Positions 5,796 through 8,794 of a DNA stretch of 8,794 nt are shown one piece after another. Under the pieces are notes generated by a model. The model was not told the origin of the DNA. It saw nothing but the letters and a program-made list of their open reading frames with translations, and did no database searches. Both the position numbers and the translations under genes were made by a program. The first letter of the stretch is position 1; each line of letters starts with the position of its first letter. The DNA is from Spirochaetota bacterium (GTDB lineage: Bacteria > Spirochaetota > Spirochaetia > DSM-27196 > PWMO01): positions 1 through 8,794 of the forward strand of contig JAAAOH010000145.1 of NCBI GenBank assembly GCA_009908925.1, in the 5' to 3' direction.

Positions 5796-6854
5796 ATGGC
5801 ACGAAAGAACTTGCTCAAAGGATTCAAGAGGCCGAAAGGCATTACGTTCGAACACAGCGAAGTCAATCCCTATTACGGGAAGTTCGTTGCACATCCCTTC
5901 GAGCGGGGCTATGGTCACACGATCGGGAACACGCTTCGGCGGATTCTGTTGTCCTCGGTTCAGGGATACGCGGTGAGCGCCGTGCGAATTACCTCCTACG
6001 ACAGCGAGGGTACGGCTCACGTCATTTCGAGTGAGTACGAATCCATCCCTGAAGTGGTGGAAGACACCCCGGACGTTATCAACAATCTCAAGCAGCTTCA
6101 GATCAAGCTCGACGGCGAAACGGATCAGAAGACGCTGCTCGTCGAGGTCAAAGGGCCCGGCGCGGTGTCCGGCGAAAACTTCGAGAATGAAGAGGGGGTG
6201 CACATCCTGAACAAGGATCAGCACATCATGACCCTCATGGACAACGGCAACCTGGAGATCGAGGTTCAGATCGACCTCGGCCGCGGGTACGTTCCGGCGG
6301 AGGTCAACGAGAAATACATCGAGGTGATCGGAACCATTCCGGTGGACGCTGTGTTCTCGCCGATCCGACGCGTGAAGTACGATGTGGAGAACACGCGCGT
6401 GGGACAGCGGACCGATTATGACAAGCTCGTATTCGAGCTGTGGACCGATGGAACGGTGTCGCCGGAGGACGCCATCGCGGAGGCCGCGAAGATCGCCAAG
6501 GATCAGTTTACGATCTTCATCAATTTCGATGAGGATCAGATCATGGGCGACGATGACATCGACGAGGAAGAGGAGCGGGTGCGCAAGCTGCTCGACACGC
6601 CGGTGGAGGAGCTCGAGCTGTCGGTGAGATCGTCAAACTGTCTCAAGAATGCGAATATTCGAACGATCGGGGACCTGACCTCGAAAAGCGAAGACGAGAT
6701 CGCGAAGACGCGGAACTTCGGGAAGAAGTCTCTGCAGGAGATCAAGGAAAAGCTTGGCGAGTGGAACCTCGCGCTTGGTATGAACGACTACAGCGCGCTC
6801 AAAGAGTCCCTGAAGCTTCGGGAAGACAACGAGGAAGAGGAACATGAAGCATAA
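5796..6854 (+). CDS. rpoA: DNA-directed RNA polymerase alpha subunit
   Basis: Alpha dimerises to start assembly of core RNA polymerase, and its C-terminal domain binds UP elements and activators. The 352-residue product is a little longer than E. coli alpha (329). The N-terminal domain has the dimerisation motif PFERGYGHTIGNTLRRILLSS (residues 34-54), then VEVKGPGAV and LGRGYVPAE. Residues 243-262 form an unusually acidic linker (DEDQIMGDDDIDEEEE). The C-terminal domain (about 268-335) keeps the E. coli DNA-contact residues by alignment: Arg278, Asn281 and Cys282 in VRSSNCLK, and Gly309, Lys311 and Ser312 in NFGKKSL. The frame stays open to an ATG at 5751 inside rpsK, but the start at 5796 is preferred because GAGGA precedes it (5785-5789) and it yields MARKNLLKGFKRPKG. 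The acidic tail ending EEEEHEA also encodes the rplQ ribosome-binding site. Confidence 0.97.
   Translation: MARKNLLKGFKRPKGITFEHSEVNPYYGKFVAHPFERGYGHTIGNTLRRILLSSVQGYAVSAVRITSYDSEGTAHVISSEYESIPEVVEDTPDVINNLKQLQIKLDGETDQKTLLVEVKGPGAVSGENFENEEGVHILNKDQHIMTLMDNGNLEIEVQIDLGRGYVPAEVNEKYIEVIGTIPVDAVFSPIRRVKYDVENTRVGQRTDYDKLVFELWTDGTVSPEDAIAEAAKIAKDQFTIFINFDEDQIMGDDDIDEEEERVRKLLDTPVEELELSVRSSNCLKNANIRTIGDLTSKSEDEIAKTRNFGKKSLQEIKEKLGEWNLALGMNDYSALKESLKLREDNEEEEHEA
6831..6846 (+). promoter_or_regulatory. rplQ ribosome-binding site and start nested in the rpoA 3' end
   Basis: GAGGAAGAGG (6831-6840) precedes the rplQ ATG at 6844 by three bases from its right end, or about eight from its first GGA core. 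The same bases are the Glu codons of the RpoA acidic tail. The rplQ start lies 11 bases before the end of the rpoA reading frame, so L17 translation is probably coupled to alpha. Confidence 0.8.
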
Positions 6855-7395
6855 AGTAGGTTACAACAGACTCGGCCGGAAGGCATCACACCGGAAGTCT
6901 CTCCATCGTAACATGGTTACCTCGCTGTTTCTCGAGGAGCGGATCCGGACGACGAAGGCCAAGGCTCAGGCGGTTCGCCGAACCGCGGAGAAGATGATCA
7001 CGCGAGCCAGGGAAGACAGTGTTCACAACCGGCGTATCGTCGGCAAGGACATAAAGGATAAGGCTGCGCTGGCGAAACTATTTACGGATGTGGCCCCGAG
7101 ATTCGTGAAGCGTCCCGGCGGATACACCCGTATCCTGAAACTCGGCCAGCGAACAGGCGACGCGAGCGAGATGGTGCTGCTCGAGCTCGTCCAGGGTACC
7201 GAAGAAGTGCAGGAAGAGAAGGTTCGCCGGCGGCGCCGACGCCGCGAGAAGAAAGAGCAGGAAGCTCAGGAGCTCGCGGAGCAGGAGGCAGCCGCGGATG
7301 AGGCAGGCGCCGAGGAGGCCGCGGCGGAAGAAGCAGCCGCTGAAGAGCCCGAACAGACGCCGGAGGCATCGGAAGACGACTCGGAACAGAAATAA
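6844..7395 (+). CDS. rplQ: 50S ribosomal protein L17 with long charged C-terminal tail
   Basis: L17 lies at the rim of the polypeptide exit tunnel on the large subunit. The family core is plain: MKHKVGYNRLGRKASHRKSL with NMVTSLFLEERIRTT, then VRRTAEKMITRARE, and PGGYTRILKLGQRTGDASEM-LLEL, ending near residue 116-118, where most L17 proteins stop (about 116-130 residues). This product runs to 183. The tail opens with mixed charge, has seven arginines in a row (residues 128-134), then becomes strongly acidic and alanine-rich, with the unit AEEAA repeated (156-165, partly again at 166-168), ending in SEDDSEQK. It is the last gene of the ribosomal block, with no terminator seen after it. Identity is certain. 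Tailed L17 proteins may occur in related bacteria, but I cannot check that here. Confidence 0.96.
   Translation: MKHKVGYNRLGRKASHRKSLHRNMVTSLFLEERIRTTKAKAQAVRRTAEKMITRAREDSVHNRRIVGKDIKDKAALAKLFTDVAPRFVKRPGGYTRILKLGQRTGDASEMVLLELVQGTEEVQEEKVRRRRRRREKKEQEAQELAEQEAAADEAGAEEAAAEEAAAEEPEQTPEASEDDSEQK
7309..7347 (+). repeat. AEEAA-encoding tandem repeat in the L17 tail
   Basis: A 15-base unit encoding Ala-Glu-Glu-Ala-Ala occurs twice in full (7309-7338), with a further partial Ala-Glu-Glu (7339-7347). The copies differ at many third codon positions (GCC GAG GAG, then GCG GAA GAA, then GCT GAA GAG). The repeat is therefore visible in the protein rather than as a clean DNA tandem, which argues against very recent slippage. 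Confidence 0.7.
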
Positions 7396-7465
7396 GAGCG
7401 TTTACCGGCGTCGCGAGCCTGCCGATACTAGAAATGGAGTCTGATCTGAAGGCGGCGTCCGGTTC
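7396..7465 (+). other. Only sizeable intergenic gap in the window
   Basis: Seventy bases separate rplQ from the next gene, whereas no earlier gap exceeds 16 bases. The gap holds a candidate promoter (7401-7429) and an out-of-frame 11-codon reading frame (7434-7469). It also holds a weak inverted repeat, CGGC (7406-7409) against GCCG (7421-7424), with no T-run after it, so it does not look like an intrinsic terminator. GAAGG at 7448-7452 is the best ribosome-binding site for the gene at 7466. Confidence 0.6.
7401..7429 (+). promoter_or_regulatory. Candidate sigma-70-type promoter upstream of the membrane-protein gene
   Basis: TTTACC at 7401-7406 matches the -35 consensus TTGACA at four of six positions. 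GATACT at 7424-7429 matches the -10 consensus TATAAT at four of six. The spacer is exactly 17 bases. Initiation would fall near 7436, leaving a leader of about 30 bases that includes GAAGG (7448-7452) before the ATG at 7466. Such matches arise by chance, so this is a suggestion supported mainly by its placement in the only real gap of the block. Confidence 0.3.
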
Positions 7466-8794
7466 ATGAAAACTCATCAGAAGACCGCGCTCAGTCTGTT
7501 GCTGGCCGTGGTCGTGTTCAGCACTTTCGCCGTCCTTTCGTATTCGGGGCTATTCGAATACATCGAGGCCAACTTCTATGACCCGCGAGTGCGCGATCGG
7601 GTGGAGATCACACTCGATCGCGGCGCAGAGGTCCTTGATTCCTATCATGAAAACAGTCGCGAGCGCTTTGGCGCGGTACTGACCGAGCCCGCGGTTCGAA
7701 GTGTGTACCGCGTCAATCAGAGCCGCGACGACATTCTCGCCCGCCGTAACTTCTTCGCGCGTCTCCAGGAACAGGTCGCCTCGCTTGCGTTCGTGAGGTT
7801 CGTGGACTCCGGCGCCGAACGGTTGTGGTACTCCACGCTGCCGGCGGACGTAACTTCCGAGACCGACTTTCGCCGGGAGTACGCGCCCCTGTCGGAACTC
7901 GGCGGCGAAACTTCCCCCGCGGACCTTGTTCTGCCGGTCGATGGAAGCCCGGATATCGTGCTCGATCCCGATGGCAATCACTTTGTATATCGTTTTCCGG
8001 TGGAGGACGAGTTCGGCATCGTACAGGGCACAGCGCTGTTCTACGTCGGACCGAACGGTGCGACCGACGCGCTCGTTCGCAACGACGTCGTCGAGGTCGG
8101 CCAACGGGTGGTCATAGCCGGCGACGAGCGCATCATTGCCAATTATGCGCCCAGGTTCGGCGCGTCGCTGCGCGAGGAGATCGCTTCAGTCGATTTCGAT
8201 CGCGCCGGCGGCAACCAGTCGGTGCTCACCAGCGGCGAAGGCGTGGAGTACCTCGTGTTCTCGCAGCCCCTCGGGACGACAGGACGTATCCTCTACCTGT
8301 CACCGCTGTCGGCCTTCCAAATGAACGAGGCGATGCGCTGGGTACTGTTGTCGTCCACCTTTCTCACTGTATTCCTCCTTGCTTTTCTCGTTCTCAACGT
8401 CCGCCAGGATCCCGAAGTGGTGCTTACCGAGCGGATCAAGCGCTTTCAGATCAATCTCCTGCGGGAGCTCTTCGAGACAGGCGAGAAACCTGACTGGGAG
8501 CAGAAGCGGATCGAGCTCGAAGAGCGCAAGGAGGAGGTCAACCGCGAAATCAAGCGTGGAATCGGACGACTGAGCCCTTCGAAAGAGCAAGAGGTCGACG
8601 ACCTCCTCGCGAAGAGTTGGGACGAGATCCTCAACGTCATCGGCAACCGGACACGCGTCGAGGATCGGACGGACCGCATCGACCTCGAGCGCCTCGAGGA
8701 CATGATCGAGAAAGTGATGTCGAACTTCGCCTCTCTGCCGGCGGCCGGCGGCGCGCCCCGCGGCGCGCCCGGCGGTTCCGGAGCCGGCGGCCCC
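7466..8794 (+). CDS. Unrecognised two-pass membrane protein with large extracytoplasmic domain, 3' end beyond window
   Basis: I do not recognise this family. The frame is open for 443 codons from ATG 7466 to the edge. A stop at 7442 in the same frame, with no other start codon between, fixes this ATG as the earliest start; GAAGG lies 13 bases upstream. Residues 7-27 (ALSLLLAVVVFSTFAVLSYSG) form a membrane anchor or uncleaved signal, with a basic residue near the N-terminus. Residues about 30-290 are probably outside the cytoplasm: a helical start (FYDPRVRDRVEI, 37-48) followed by alternating beta-type segments such as FVRFVDSG, HFVYRFP, GTALFYV and VEYLVFSQPLG. Residues 291-311 (RWVLLSSTFLTVFLLAFLVLN) form a second membrane helix. 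The cytoplasmic part (312-425) is charged and helical, with coiled-coil character near 343-366 and a segment SWDEILNVIGNRTRVEDRTD. From 425 it is Gly/Ala/Pro-rich. The layout suggests a sensor, but no HAMP, kinase, GGDEF or methyl-accepting motif is seen within the window. Confidence 0.85.
   Translation, partial: MKTHQKTALSLLLAVVVFSTFAVLSYSGLFEYIEANFYDPRVRDRVEITLDRGAEVLDSYHENSRERFGAVLTEPAVRSVYRVNQSRDDILARRNFFARLQEQVASLAFVRFVDSGAERLWYSTLPADVTSETDFRREYAPLSELGGETSPADLVLPVDGSPDIVLDPDGNHFVYRFPVEDEFGIVQGTALFYVGPNGATDALVRNDVVEVGQRVVIAGDERIIANYAPRFGASLREEIASVDFDRAGGNQSVLTSGEGVEYLVFSQPLGTTGRILYLSPLSAFQMNEAMRWVLLSSTFLTVFLLAFLVLNVRQDPEVVLTERIKRFQINLLRELFETGEKPDWEQKRIELEERKEEVNREIKRGIGRLSPSKEQEVDDLLAKSWDEILNVIGNRTRVEDRTDRIDLERLEDMIEKVMSNFASLPAAGGAPRGAPGGSGAGGP
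8741..8794 (+). repeat. GC-only stretch with repeated GGCGCGCCC, encoding a Gly/Ala/Pro linker
   Basis: The last 54 bases of the window are almost entirely G and C and encode a Gly-, Ala- and Pro-rich stretch. The nonamer GGCGCGCCC occurs at 8750-8758 and again at 8762-8770, in the same frame (Gly-Ala-Pro each time), 12 bases apart. This looks like a flexible linker or disordered tail of the membrane protein; what follows lies outside the window. Confidence 0.6.

Noticed and set aside
7406..7424. Inverted repeat CGGC...GCCG after rplQ as a terminator
   Set aside because: Only four base pairs with an 11-base loop and no following T-run.
7550..8104. Minus-strand frame of 184 codons opposite the membrane-protein gene
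   Set aside because: The plus-strand frame from 7466 is longer, begins and later continues with membrane helices, has G/C-biased third positions and stays open to the edge; the minus frame has none of this.
7825..8493. 222-codon plus-strand frame within the membrane-protein region
   Set aside because: Arg-rich, low-order translation typical of an off-frame reading of GC-rich coding DNA; conflicts with the better-supported frame from 7466.

Overview
This window is a single, tightly packed plus-strand block: the distal half of a bacterial spc ribosomal-protein operon continuing directly into the alpha operon. After that comes a 70-base gap and then one unrecognised membrane-protein gene that runs off the 3' edge. 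The DNA is GC-rich by eye and strongly biased to G/C at third codon positions. The gene order (secY-rpmJ-rpsM-rpsK-rpoA-rplQ, with no adk, map, infA or rpsD inserted), the zinc-ribbon S14 and the N-terminus of RpoA (MARKNLLKGFKRPKG...) most resemble a GC-rich member of the Spirochaetota. This taxonomic call comes from memory of families and order, not from a search, and is moderate in confidence.

Layout. 1-206: 3' end of rplX (L24). 206-3550: rplE (L5), rpsN (S14), rpsH (S8), rplF (L6), rplR (L18), rpsE (S5, TTG start), rpmD (L30), rplO (L15). 3552-4880: secY, the translocon channel. 4894-5007: rpmJ (L36). 5020-6854: rpsM (S13), rpsK (S11, GTG start), rpoA (RNA polymerase alpha). 6844-7395: rplQ (L17), overlapping rpoA by 11 bases. 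No intergenic space from rplX to rplQ exceeds 16 bases, and nearly every start has a clear Shine-Dalgarno run. This looks like one transcript with coupled translation, and I saw no internal terminator or promoter.

The genes work together in the usual way: ribosomal proteins of both subunits, the polymerase subunit that assembles the core enzyme, and the channel used by ribosomes making membrane proteins are made from one message.

The less ordinary content is at the 3' side and in two protein tails. L15 and L17 both carry C-terminal low-complexity acidic extensions beyond the usual family length; the L17 tail begins with seven consecutive arginines. Downstream of rplQ (from 7466) is an open frame of 443 codons with no stop before the window edge. 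It encodes a two-pass membrane protein with a large probable extracytoplasmic domain and a charged helical cytoplasmic tail ending in a Gly/Ala/Pro-rich stretch. It has the architecture of a sensor-like protein but no family I can name. A plausible sigma-70-type promoter lies in the gap before it. I found no RNA genes, mobile elements or CRISPR arrays, and no convincing minus-strand genes.
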